DNA of 64,000 nucleotides, from positions 434,001 through 498,000 of the forward strand of contig VIIQ02000001.1 in the NCBI GenBank assembly GCA_007449985.2. The letters run 5' to 3'. How positions within the stretch are numbered: position 1 is the stretch's first letter; every line of letters begins with the position of its first letter. Below are positions 29,411 to 41,348 of the stretch, piece by piece. The DNA comes from Desmodesmus armatus. Lineage: Eukaryota > Chlorophyta > Chlorophyceae > Sphaeropleales > Scenedesmaceae. The notes under the pieces are model-generated. The model worked only from the letters and a program-made list of their open reading frames with translations. It made no database searches and was not told where the DNA came from. The translations under genes and the position numbers were made by a program.

Positions 29411-29720
29411 CTCTGCATCCACCCCAGCAGCTGCTGCAGCACAGGAGGCACCACAGCAGACAGCAGCTGCAGTGCAGCTGCTTCGCCCAGCATCCTTACA
29501 CCCCCTGTCACCTCCTGCATCTCACATTGCTGCTGCTGCTGCTGCTGCTGCTGGTGACGTGCATTGCTGCCGCCTGCTGCTGCTGCTGCTGCTGCCAGCA
29601 GCTGCTGCACGGGAGGCAGCAGCAGTTGGTCCAGCAGCTCTGCGGCTGCTGCTGCATTCGACACACAGACCCAACAAGCTGCTGCGGTCGATGCCAGCTG
29701 CACACATGCTCGCAGCTGCA

Positions 29721-29758
<38 letters not shown>

Positions 29759-30143
29759 GCATGCACACCTGTGCAAACACCACCACCGACAACACAACCA
29801 TTCTCGACAGCAGGTGATACAGCAGCAGCAGCGGCAGCAGCAGCAGCGGCGGCGGCGGCTGGCTGTAGCACAGAGCAGGCCAGGTTGAAGCAGTCCCTCA
29901 CCATCCCCTGCACCTGCTGCTGCTGCCGTGCCACCCGTGCAGCTGCCTTGACATGCCTGCCGCTGTTGCTGCTGCTGAGGATTCCTGACCCACTGGCCCC
30001 AGCCCCAACTGTGCCCCCAGTCAACGGCGACATTGCAGCAGCAGCAGCAGCAGCAGCAGTGCCTGGAGTCTTTTGGGGTGTGCATGCTGCTGCATGATTT
30101 CCCCTCTGAGACCTTTGTGGTGTGAGGTCCTTCCCACTTGCAC

Positions 30144-30180
<37 letters not shown>

Positions 30181-30531
30181 GCTGTTTGCTGCTGCTTGTG
30201 CTTCTGCAAGGCGATGCAACAGCAGCGTGAGTTGCCCAGCGGCTGACACCATCTCAGCTGCTGCTGCTGCTGCTGCTGCTGAGTTGGCCTGACCAACCCA
30301 GCTCAGGCTGTTGCTGCCAGTACTATAATCTGCCTCAGCCACGCCCCCTGCACCACCACCACCACCACTACCGTCAGCAGCAGCAGCAGTAGCAGAAGCA
30401 GCGGCCGCACCACCAGCAGCAGCAGCAGCAGCAGCAGGCTTTGCAGTCCAGGCTGCTGCCATCTTGCTCGGCAGGGCCTTCAGCCCCAGCAGCAGCTGCA
30501 GCGGCACCTTGGGCCCTGCACAACCCCATAC

Positions 30532-30565
<34 letters not shown>

Positions 30566-32430
30566 AACCCACAGGCACCCTGTCCTGCAGTTGAGGTCCA
30601 GCCAGCAGTACCACCCAGTGGCAGCAATGCTGCTGCTAGTGCGTCACCGGCAGCAGCAGCAGTAGCGTCAGGGGTTGAGGGTGTCAGAGGTGCCGGCGGC
30701 AGCAGCTGCAGCAGCATCTGCGACCACATACTCCCAGTCAGCTGCAGCAGCTGCTGCCTTTGCACAGCCTCACTGCTGCTGGTGGCAACACCACCACCAG
30801 CACCTGCTGCAGTAGCACTTGGCGAGCAGCAACCAGCAGCAGCAGCTGCAGCAGCAGTAGCAGCAGTAGCTGGAAAGCCTGCTGCTATTACTGGCATCGC
30901 CTTTAGAGGCATCAGCAGGATATTCATCGCACCCTGGAGTGGGTTGTGAGGGCTAGAGCCGGAACCCCCAGGTGCTCCTGCTGCTGCTCCTGCTGCCGTC
31001 ACTGCCGCTGACAGCAGCGCATCGATACCCCGCACTCCTGTGATGATCGCCGCCGCTGCTGCTGCAGGCGCCCCTGCTGCTGCTGCAGAAGCCTTGGTCG
31101 GGGTCCTATCAACCACAGCTGCCTGCTGGGGTGAAATCCCTCCAGCTGCTGCTGCTCCTGCTGCCTGCTGCTTCTGCTCCTGCTGCTGCTCCTGCTGCTG
31201 TCCTGTCTGCAGGGGGTGCAGCAGCAGGGTGCCTGTCACCACACACCAGACCTGCAGCTGCCTAGCAGCCAGGCCCGCACTGCTACTGCTGCTGCTGCTG
31301 CTCCGGGACCTTGCTTGCACTTGCCACTGCGCAGCAGCTTTCAGCAGCTGCACTGCAGCTGTTGGTGCGTCCGCCTCACGAGCAGCTGTGTGTGTGACCA
31401 AACACGCCAACACGCCAGAGCAGCACAGGGCAGTGCGGCACAGCACGGCACAGCATGGCAGACACACAGGGGGGCAATTGAGGGGGCAATTTACAATGCG
31501 TAGGTGTTGACAGCTTTCCTATAGTGCTGGCTGGGGGTGACAGCAGGACTGGGACATGTCCTCTCCCCCCTAACGCGCGTCCTTGGGTTTGTCACCTTTT
31601 TGCCTGAGGACAACCCCTCTTAAATATGCCACCCTACACCCTACCATGACGGCCATCCGCTACCTCAACAGAGCAGGCCATTGCCAGACAGCCCAGCCCC
31701 CCCCCACCACCACCGGTGCCTCCATTGTTGGTTGCTAAGGGCATGGTTGGTGGTTGGTGACACCCTTTCTCACCAAAGCAGGCCGTTTGTAGGCAGCCCA
31801 GCACGCCCCCGGCCCACCCTTCCCAGCGGCGTACCCCCCCCCCCCATCTCTGCCCGACTACAACGCCTCTTCTCAGATGCCCCACCAAACTACACCATCA
31901 CCCCCCCCCCAACACACACACACGCACACACCGTCAGCCCCCCCCCCCAAAACTCACCAGAGCATGTCATTGCCAGACAGCCCAGCAGGGCCCTGCCACT
32001 CCTTTGACATTCACCACCTCCTGCTGCTGCTGATGCTGCTGGCCACCACGATCACCATCTCCTGCTGCTGCTGCTTTTGTACAAGCTCCAGCGGCTGCTT
32101 CCCTTTTGCCTGGTGGTGCACCTGAGCCTGACACAACACCACCACCTCCAGCAGCAGCAGCAGCAGCAGCACTACTGAGGCGACTGACATCACCACTGCC
32201 AGCACCAGTAAGCGGCAAGCTTCCAAGGCACTGCACCAACAGCTGTGCAAGGCTGAGCCACACTGGCCTGCCAGCAACACCTTCCGCCGCAACTGCATCC
32301 CAAACAATGCTGCCCACACCCTGAAGCTGCCTGCTGCTGCTGGTGATGCCGCTGCTGCTGCTTGCCCTGTTGCCAACCTCCCCAGCTAGAGCAGCAGCTG
32401 CTGCCGAGGACATACAGACAGGCAGCGGCA

Positions 32431-32497
<67 letters not shown>

Positions 32498-33080
32498 GCT
32501 CAAGCAGCTGCCCGCCAGCTGCTGCTGAGGCAGGTTGAGGAGTACAGCCGCGATGGCCTGGTGCAAGACGCTGATGGCTGCTGTACTGCCTGCTTGGAGC
32601 CAGGGCTGCAAAGCAGTACAGAGGGGGGTTCCACAGAGAGGTATCCAGTATTGGGTGCGAAAGGGCAAGGAAGGGCAGTGAGAGGTGCAGGCATGCTAGG
32701 GTATGATGGGAGGGGGGGAGAAGGAGGAAACGGATTTTGAGGCCCACAGCTGACATGCGCACAACCTGAACCTGCAGCATGGCTCACCCCACCAGATAGG
32801 GACTCACCTTCAAGCATTCCTGTAGGGTCACCACACACTGTACTGTTGCGCGCACAGCTCCAGTCACGAGCTGCTGCTGCTGCTGCTGCTGCTGCTTTTT
32901 GCTTCTGCTGCCACTGCTGCGGCAGTCGCTGCCGCCACTGCTGCCGCTCTTACTGTGCGTACGTGCCTGCTGCTGCAGCAGCAGTGTGGCAGCATCCAGC
33001 TGATCCATTGCACCCACCCATGCAGGCAGCCATTCCCTGAGCACCAGCTGCAGCTGCTGCTCTGCACCGCACACATCTCC

Positions 33081-33112
<32 letters not shown>

Positions 33113-33918
33113 TTGAGTTAGACCCCGCAGGTCGGCTGCAAGGCACTGGTAGCAGCAGCAGCTGCAGCATCTCCACCAGCAGCTGCAACCAGCCTGGCAG
33201 GGTCTGCAATACCCTGGTAGGGTCTGCAGCTGCGCCAAGCACAGCCGCACCACCACCAACGGACCCACTTGGAGGGCTGGTATGCTGCAGGGGCCCCTGC
33301 CCAGCTGCTGCTGCTGTTGGTGTCAGTCTGACGGTCACAGGGGGTGTCACCAGCTGCAGCCACCCCGTGCCTTGCTTGAAGGCAGAACCCTCTGGACCCT
33401 GTGCCCCCTGCTGTTTGTATGCAGAGCCCCACAAGCCCCTTGGCACTGCTGCCAGCCTGCCGTGCACAGGGGTACATGGGGTGACCTCTCTGCATGCTGC
33501 TGCTGCTGCTGCTGAGGGCTGTGCTGCTGCCTGCTCAGCAGACACCACGCTGGTCTTGGGAGTGTCTGCTGCTGCCGCTGCTTCTGCTGCTGTCCCTTGT
33601 GGTGTGCAGGCATCTGCAGCTGCTGGCAGCACTTCCCCAGCAGCAGCAGCAGCAGCAGCAGCAGCCGCCTTGACAGACACAGCATCAGCCGAGGCACAGA
33701 CAGCTCTCTGCATTAACCTGCACAGCAGTAGCGCCAGTGGCAGCAACTCCTCACCACCCTGCTGCTGCTGCTGCTGCTGGTCTGGTGCACTTGCTGCTGT
33801 CGAGAGAGTGTGCACCACCTGCTGCATGACAAACTGCACGACAGGTGTTGCAGCCAGGCAGCTGCCATCCTGCTGTTGCTGCTTGATCCGGCTGCTGCCT
33901 CGCCCAGAGCTCCTGTCC

Positions 33919-33950
<32 letters not shown>

Positions 33951-34041
33951 ACAGCCCAGGATGCTTTCAACCATGGGCTGCAGGAAGGCCTGCAGGGCCT
34001 GCAGGGACAACCCTTCACAGCAAGCTGCCTTCTGAGCCATA

Positions 34042-34077
<36 letters not shown>

Positions 34078-34132
34078 GGGCTGTGTACATGGCCACCTGC
34101 CAAGCTGCGAGAGGACCTTGTGGTGTTGCCAG

Positions 34133-34168
<36 letters not shown>

Positions 34169-36275
34169 CATCAGCAGCGGCTGCAGGGTCGTCCAGCAGC
34201 GGCAGCAGCTGCTGCTGTCCCAGCAGCAGCAGCATCAGGCGCGCCCAGCTGCCAACCGCTGCCAGGCGCACCGCGTTGCTGTTGCTGTGCTGCAGCACAA
34301 AGGTCATGGGGTTCAGCAGCACCTGCATGCATTATGTAAGACAACCACCACAGCATAAGGCACCCACCAAAGCACAACACCAGCATCAAAGGTGTGAATG
34401 CATAGCAAAGGGTGATGCGCAGCCAGACTGTGTACAGACAGCAGTAACAGCAGCCACAGCATCCAAAGTAACACGATTTGTACATGCAAGGAATCCATTC
34501 CTGTCAAGCTTGCAGCAATGCAGCTCAAGTAGCTCCTGCACGCCGTTCCATAGTGCCACAGAGAGATATGTTGAAAACAGAGCCCATGCTTGTGCCAATG
34601 ACAAACCAGCACCAAATCCATCGGCACTTTTCCAGGCACCAAGCATGCAGACGTACCTGGCGCTTGCGGAACAGCAGCTGCTGCTGTGCACAGCAGTCCA
34701 TGAAGGAGCTCCAGGCGCTGAAGCTGGCCACACGCAGTGCCGCCTCTGGCGCTGTGAAGGTCTCGGTCAGCAGCTGCAGGAATGTGACAGCACGGCACGG
34801 CTCAGCACAGCACAGCACGACATGATCCACCGCATCATTCCGTCGCCCTATTCATGGCACAGGACATGCACTGTATAGGGAGCGGGTAAAGAATGCATGT
34901 CTGCAACGTGGGACAGATATCTGGAGCGCTGCAAGTATACTGTTGACTCATGAATACTGTAATCCCATGATTAGTGCAAACTCATAAACATCCTACGGGG
35001 TGTTGAGGCTCAGCCTGGCTTGCATTGCATGTAACAATAACAGCAGCCACTAAACAGTCAACTCACGTCCAGCATGGGCTGTCCCACACCCTTGCCCAGC
35101 AGCTTGGGCCCCAACTGTGAGGCGATGAGGGCCCAGGTCTTGATGCCTGACACACTCAGCTCCTCAGCCCTAGCAGCTGCTGCTGCAGAGAAGGCAGCCT
35201 GCAAGGCGCCTGCCGGACTGCAGGAAACATCAGCCGCTGCAGCTGCTCCTGCAGCCCTTGTGCTGGGGGCTGGCTGAGGTGGCGGGGTGCTGCTGCTGTT
35301 GCGGTTTGCGGCCTTGGCTGCTGCTGTGAAGGCCTTGCTGCTCCGCATGAGGGTCTTCAAGCTGGCGAGGAGAGGGACGGCGGGCTGCTTGGGTGTTGTG
35401 CTGCTGTCTTCAAGCTTCACCAGCTGGTGCTGTTGTGCGGGGTCCTGAGTGCGTGCCTGGTCGCTTCTGGGCTGGCACAGTCCTGCTTGAGAGCTGGGCT
35501 CTTGTTTGACCGCCACCAAGGCCCCAGGGACTGCTGCTGCCGCTGCCTTGCCATCAGCCGCTGCGGCGGCGGCTTGTCCTGCAGGACAGAGCTGGTGCGC
35601 ACTGCCATGCAGCAGCAGTGCCAGCAGCAGGTCCTGCAGCTGCTGCTGGATGCCCTGTGTCCTGCAGTACTGATAGATCAGCACAGCAGAAGCCTGCGCT
35701 GCTGCGTGGTACTGCAGCGTGTGCCTGGCAAGGCCCAGGTCGCTGGGTTTAGTCACTGCGGCCTGCCAGCACAGACCAGCACAAGCATGCAACCGACATA
35801 AGAGCTGCAGGTGCTGCATGGAGTGCTGAGGAGCCTGTCCTGCAGGTTGGTCCTGTGCTGGGGCTGCTGACAGGCTGGTGTCCCTGCCTTGCTGTGCATC
35901 AGGTTGCTCCGCTGCATCCTGCGGGTCCTGCTTGACTCTGTGCTGGGAAGGCTCGTCCTGCGAGCATTGCTGTTGGCACAGGTGCTGCATCAAGCGCTCC
36001 AGCAGCTGAAATGCCATGCAAGTTGCTGTGATGGAGCCATGAGGGTGCGGCAACTGCAGGTGTGGCTGCAACGCCAACAGCAGCTGGGTGGCAGCCTGTA
36101 TTGGTGTTGTTGTTGGTGCACTGAAGAAGCTGCTCCATTGCTTTTGGTCTGTGTTCAGTAGGGTGTGTAGCAGCTGCTTGCTCTGCTGCTTCTGGCAGTG
36201 CGCTGCGCATGCTGTGCTCAGAGACTGTAGGTGCAAGAGCACCTGCTCCATGCCTGCGTGCTCCGATGATGACAT
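25348..36275 (-). CDS. RIF1: RIF1-like HEAT-repeat protein
   Basis: Exons read on the minus strand: 36275-35067, 34773-34657, 34322-32808, 32605-~32015, ~31385-29204, 28929-28598 and 27995-25348. Most joins keep phase, but the ~32015/31385 join does not, so an exon or site is missing there. The junction region matches the Rif1 N-terminal HEAT array: GIKTWALIASQLGPKLL, then ALRVASFSAWSSFMD, FRKRQVLLNPMTFVL and AVRLAAVGSWARLMLLL, resembling the conserved 'W..lv..lg..ll / aF.aW..lid / k.L..P / W..l' pattern. RIF1 acts in the nucleus in replication timing, PP1 recruitment and double-strand-break repair choice. The rest is heavily expanded with poly-Ala, poly-Gln and poly-Ser. The 882-codon last exon is disordered and basic/acidic. 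I did not find a convincing PP1-docking RVxF/SILK pair. Identity rests on a short conserved stretch. Confidence 0.6.
27946..28193 (-). repeat. Duplicated exon start in RIF1-like intron
   Basis: The first ~50 bp of the last exon (27995-27946, encoding GSINPESAACTTPRVLQ) is repeated in the preceding intron at 28193-28142 with its own acceptor (TTTGCAG). The intron copy encodes DSIDPEAPACTTPRVL but then meets an in-frame TAG. It therefore looks like a dead or decoy exon. Confidence 0.75.
28060..28540. repeat. Cluster of long G and C homopolymer tracts in an intron
   Basis: G runs at ~28071-28113, C runs at ~28244-28290 and C runs at ~28388-28530 lie within one RIF1-like intron. They are punctuated by CCCACC and CACACA repeats and could form G-quadruplex or i-motif structures. 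Homopolymer lengths here may be unreliable. Confidence 0.85.
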
Positions 36276-36799
36276 GCCGTACTAGCAAGGTTTTCAAGTG
36301 AGATGCAAAGCAGGAGCGACACGAGAAGTTCCAGACACGATCAGCACTGCAGCATTTGCAGCCAGCGGATGAAGGCATGTAAGTCTGGCACAAAATGAAG
36401 TGTTTGTGCCTGAAGAAAAAACCCCGTTTCCTGTGCCAGACTGAACTGCAGTCTGCAGGATCAAAAAGTTTCAAACACCGTTGAAACAGCTGGGATCTCA
36501 GCTACTCCAGCTACTCCAGCAGTTCATGGGTTGCGTCTGCAGCTGCAAAAGCCTTGATATCGCGCAGGGCGCAATTCTTACAAGGCCAGGACTCTGAGTC
36601 AGTCATGTTCATGGTTGTCACGCTTTTCAATCGAAGTCAGCTGAGCAGTCTCATCAGGACCCTGCAACCCTCACTCAAACCAAAACGTCTCGATTGAATT
36701 CATCTGGTTCTGAGAAGCTATCGTCACAAGACAGTAGACCTTTGACTGGGACAGCAGAAATGGTGGCTTTTCCACAATAGGGCCTGACATACACAACAA
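36276..36799. promoter_or_regulatory. Divergent intergenic region, RIF1-like / TMEM237-like
   Basis: There are 524 bp between the two start codons. It is less CAG-biased and more AT-rich than the flanking genes, as expected of a promoter. No TATA box or known motif stands out. Shared regulation is inferred only from geometry. Confidence 0.5.
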
Positions 36800-39031
36800 A
36801 TGAGTGCAGACCAATCACAAACCACACAAGGTGGCCCTCAGCCCTCCAGCCCTGCTGCTCCAGCGATCCCCAGCAGGGGTTCAGCTAGGCGCCGAAATGC
36901 AGACTCAGCTGCACCAAGCCTTGCTGACCTGCGCAGCAGTAGTGGAGCAGGAGCTCAGGGCCTTGCAAGGAGCCGGGTGCAGCAGACACAAACAGGCGCC
37001 GCTGCTGCCAGCAGTGATGGCAGCCCAAGCAAGGGTGTGCGGACCAGGCTTACGCCCCTAGCAGCAGCTGCTGCTGCTGTACCGCGTGGGTCCCAGCAAC
37101 CCACTCAAGCAGCAGCAGCTGCTCCTGCAGCTGCTGCAGCACCAACAAGAGCTGTTGGGCTTTCAGCACAGCTGTTTTCTGTGTTCACAAACCCTCTGTC
37201 GGTGAGTGGACAAGCAGCATCTGGCGTCAGCAACAGCAGCGGCCAGGGCAGCCGCAGCCGAGCAGCAGCAAGCATCCAGGCAGCTGCTGGCAGCCCCGAA
37301 CCGGAGCATTCAGGCCTGCAGCAGCAGCAGCAACACCATGCTGCAGCAGGTCTGCTTGGTGCTGCAGGAGAAGCACCAGCTGCCGCAGACCCCAGCACAG
37401 CGACAGCAGCAGCAGGTGGTGCTGACCAGGCCCCCAGCACAAGCTACATGCAACCTGCAGGAAAGGTGTCACAGCAGCAGCAAGATGGGCTGCAGCAAAC
37501 ATACCACTTTGAGGTGCAGGCAGCTGGCTCAGAGGGTGAGCAGCTAGTGGATTACAACGGCCATGACCAGCACACGGCGGAGCATATGTTTGGGCCCGAT
37601 GGACAGCAGATGCAGCAGCTGGGCGGCAGCATACAGCAGTACGTGTATGACGAGGTAAGCCATGGGGCTTTTATGATATGGTCCTGGCGCTCTGCCTGCA
37701 TCAGCATGCAGAAGCTGTTCGTACCACAACATGTGTCCTCGTGTTCTGGACGGCGCTCTACCCCTTGGGGACGTATGGCTTTCATGGGCTGTAGCCAGCA
37801 AGCCTCGGCCGCGCAAGGTTGACCTCATTCACTCTATTGCTATTGAGAGTACCGCTTTGCGGTGAAAGTATTTACTTGTAACACCCCCCCCCCCCAAATT
37901 CCTAGCTGCAGGCGCTGCTATCAGCACCGCTTCCCAACACATCAGTCCCATCATGCCTCTATCCTTGTACACCGTTGGGCTGGGTGATGTTGTGGCCTGC
38001 AGGATACTGGGCAGCTGTGCAGGACAGGTGAGGGCGCTGAGACCACCCGGCTTGGCCGCCACTACCTGGAGGACTGCCACACAGGGGATTTCTTCCAACT
38101 GGCACAGCAGCCCACCAGCGGCCTGTGGGCCTGGATCAGGTGGGTGGGTGGTGGGGTGGGCGGGAGGGGGCCTGTGCTGATGAAGCAAGCAACATGGTTT
38201 GCAGGGACAGCAGCTGGCACAGCAGCCCACAGCGGCCTGTGGGCCGGGATCAGGTGGGTGGAGGGGGGCTGATGCAGCAGGATGAATGCCGTCATGGCCA
38301 GCAGTACCCTGGTAGTCAGCAGCAGCTGGCAATGCAATGTGTAGGTATCGGCCAGCCACTCCGCCTCCACATTCAGCCTCCACCACAAACCGACAACACC
38401 ATCCTGCACCAACCCATCGCCCTTGCTGCTACAGTGTGGCTGGCGTGCTATGCTTAAATAGACCTGCTGTTCATGTGTATCACAAGGGTGTCATCAGCAG
38501 TCATCATCATCATCATCATTACACGTGTTTCCGGCAAGGTTCATTGTGCAAGCAGCATGCTGCAAGCAGCAAGTCGACCTTGGTGCAAGACAGTCATGTT
38601 TTGCTCAAATACCTTATCACACCTGGCTCAGTCTTAGCAAGACGACAAACAAACCTGCAACACCCTGCGTCCCTTACTGGCGTTGCTGCTGCATCATTGA
38701 CCTCGCAGGCGGCGGCCCCACCTCGGTGCTGACGGCTGGTTCCAGCGGTCTGGTGCTGCTGGTGGCGACGGGCTGCAGCAGCAGGAGCCTGCGGGGTGCC
38801 TGAACAGCCTGTCGGAGTTCCTGGACACCGTGGGCAGTGCCATGGCAGCACTGGGGCTGTTCGCACAGGTGGGCAGCAGCAGCAGCAGCAGCAACATAGA
38901 TCTATGGAATGCACTGCACCACAGCATGGAGCAGTATGTCCACAGGTGGGCAGCAGCAGCAGCAGCAGCAGCATAGGTCTATAGAATGCAGTGCACCACA
39001 GCATGCAGCAGTATGTCCACAGGTGGGCAGC

Positions 39032-39068
<37 letters not shown>

Positions 39069-41065
39069 TCTATAGAATGCAGTGCACCACAGCATGCAGC
39101 AGTATGTCCACAGGTGGGCAGCAGAGCAGCAGCAGCAGCAGCATAGGTCTATAGAATGCAGTGCACCACAGCATGGAGCAGTATGTCCACAGGTGGGCAG
39201 CAGCAGCAGCAGCAGCATAGGTCTATGGAATGCACTGCACCACAGCATGCAGCAGTATGTCCACAGGTGGGCAGCAGCAGCAGCATAGAATGCAGTGCAT
39301 GGAGCGGGATGTGCACCCTTTCAGCATGCTGCTGCTGATCAGCACAGGTCATTTGGAGTCTTGGTGACCAAAATGGCACACACAGCTGCCATGATGCAAT
39401 GTGTACCTTTGCAGTGCCGTATGTAGCGCAGGCTTTGGCTTTGCCTTGGGTGGCTGCTGCTCAACGTCTGGGCTGTGCTGCTGCGTCGCAGGGCCTTGCT
39501 GGCGGTCTAGCGCTGCTGTGCCTGTTCATGACCTACATTCAGTATGCGACAGCTGGGCGGGAGGGCTTCCTGGCGTTCTACAGCCCACAGGCTGAGGTGG
39601 GTGGGTCAGTATCATGCACGTTAATCCACGGCAGCCAGTTGTAGCACAGCTGGTATGGTCAACGGCTGTCTGTAGTCTGCACTGCATGCATGGGAAAAGA
39701 TACACCCATATGTTGGCTGGGAACCCTTGAAGTGCTGCCTGTGCATGGGTGTGTCGAGGGCTGGCCCCAAGGATACAGTTGCAGCCAAAGTAAGCAGCAC
39801 CTGCTTGTCAGCGATGCTGAACTGACGAGGTGTGGGACAGTATGACAGTCACCAAACTGGAAGTCTAGCCGCTGGCAGCAGCTGCTGTGGAACACACACG
39901 CGAGGCCCTGGATGCTTCAGAAAAGTGCAGAAGGGTCTCGGGCTGCTCCCAGACAGCTGCAACAACCTTCAAAACGACTTGGTGTCAAGTACCTTCCCCT
40001 GCGTACCTCCTCCTCCTCCTCCTGCTCCTGCTGCTGCTGCTGCTGCTGTGCTGCAGATGATCAACCGCACCTTCTTCACGTTGATCAGCATCTCCCTGGT
40101 GGCTGCTGCTGCGAGGCACGCATACGACCAACTGGGAAACTTCTGCCCAAGGCGCCTCAAGTGAGTGGCGGCCGACACATGGACGCTACTAGCGTCTATG
40201 GTCGGCTGCGAATGCAGCGGCCTCATGGAGAAGATGGCTGGCGATGGGAGTGCTGCAGATGTAAAGGGGGTTTCTTTAAGACAGACTGTTACGCCGTTTT
40301 TAGGACAGCCTGTTTTTGGTCATGCTGCGGTAGCATGCACATACGCTGGGTGCGGTGGCTCGAAGGCAGCCACCAACGCCCTGGGTGCAGGGGAAGCTTG
40401 TGCGCTGCGAGATTTGGAAAGTGGAGCACTGAGAATCCCATCTGCCTGTTGCTGGCTGCTGCAGGTTGGGCGTGGTCGACTCCTGTGTCATGCTGCTCTA
40501 CTTCCTAGCCTACACCTGCAACCTCCTGGCCACTCCCTTGGACGACCAGCTGGCCTTCGAATCCCGCCGTGACCCTGGCTTCTATGAGCTGCCCCTTCCA
40601 GTTGCCTTTGAGAGCCGGCTGGGGGTGTGGCACGGACTGAATTTGGTCCGGGTGGTGACTTGTGGGCTGGCGTGGGTGCTGGTGTGCTACCGGTCAAACC
40701 ACTTTGTTATGCTGAGGGTGTTTGAGGCACGCAGGGAGGAGCAGGAGGAGGAGGAGCAGCGGCAGCAGCTGCAGGGGTACCGTGGTGCTGCTGGTGGGGG
40801 TGGTGGGATGCAGGCAGCGGCAGCGGGAGGCGGTGGTGTTGGGGCGGGGGGTGGGGCAGATGCGTCTCGCAGGCTGGTGCGCATGGGGAGTAATCTGGGC
40901 TCCTTTGGAAACAGAGCGTCAGCAGGGGGAGCTGTTGGTGTGCAGCAGCAGCAGCAGCAGCAGTGGGCTGTGCCCAGCAAGCGTGTCAGTTCGTCAGAGG
41001 CAGCAGCGGCGGGGGGTGCCAGTGCTGGGGGCATTGGTGCATGGGGCCCAGATCAGCGGGGCTGA
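36800..41065 (+). CDS. TMEM237: TMEM237-like transition-zone membrane protein
   Basis: Exons joined in phase: 36800-37654, 38003-38139, 38709-38868, 39432-39596 (an acceptor at 39414 is stronger but needs a different phase), 40057-40160 and 40465-41065. The first ~285 residues are disordered. They are followed by four likely membrane helices: GLAGGLALLCLFMTYIQYA, FFTLISISLVAAAARHAYD, SCVMLLYFLAYTCNLLATP and WHGLNLVRVVTCGLAWVLV. The order of helices, the acidic loop PLDDQLAF between helices 3 and 4, and the closing LVCYRSNHF match the TMEM237 family. TMEM237 is a tetraspan-type protein of the ciliary transition zone (human Joubert syndrome gene). The C-terminus adds a Glu/Gln, Gly and Ser-rich tail. 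Cilium function is known for animals and inferred here. Confidence 0.6.
38205..38253 (+). pseudogene. Decayed copy of TMEM237-like exon 2 tail
   Basis: This segment repeats the end of exon 2 (38086-38139): CAACTGGCACAGCAGCCCAC is matched by CAGCTGGCACAGCAGCCCAC, and both end GATCAG|GTGGGTGG. It has its own acceptor (GTTTGCAG). Indels put the copy in a different frame. Confidence 0.75.
38869..39290 (+). repeat. Intronic minisatellite carrying splice-donor copies
   Basis: Six units of ~74-91 bp start at 38869, 38946, 39023, 39114, 39193 and 39267. Each starts with GTGGGCAGCAGC and ends with TATGTCCACAG, so every unit boundary (CACAG|GTGGGC) copies the true exon 3 donor at 38869. Unit length varies mainly through the CAG run. 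The first unit is open in frame with exon 3 and would add SNIDLWNALHHSMEQYVH if the second donor were used. Confidence 0.85.
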
Positions 41066-41108
41066 TGGCTGCTCACAAGTCACTTGGCATATGCGCTGGT
41101 TGCTTTTA

Positions 41109-41113
41109 TGTAA
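41109..41113 (+). terminator. Candidate polyadenylation signal (TGTAA) of TMEM237-like gene
   Basis: TGTAA lies 44 bp past the stop at 41065, a typical distance for chlorophycean 3' ends. Confidence 0.5.
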
Positions 41114-41348
41114 GTTGGGACGCACGTTTGCGCTGATGCTGATCTATCACTGACAATCAACGTCCTTGGGGGGCGGGTGCGAACCACGCGATGTCGTTGC
41201 CTCGTTGATACCTACATGCCAAGAAATATAGAGTAATATTGACCGTTTTCGTCTGTTGTCTCAATGGTGCGTCACTGTCTCTTGGTCGACGTAAACGAGG
41301 CAGTGCCGTGTTCGCCATCAGCCAAGCTACCGCAGCAACTTTGCTTGG

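Noticed and set aside
37845..37870. Hammerhead ribozyme
   Set aside because: A stem followed by GAAA is present, but the conserved CUGANGA segment before the stem is missing.
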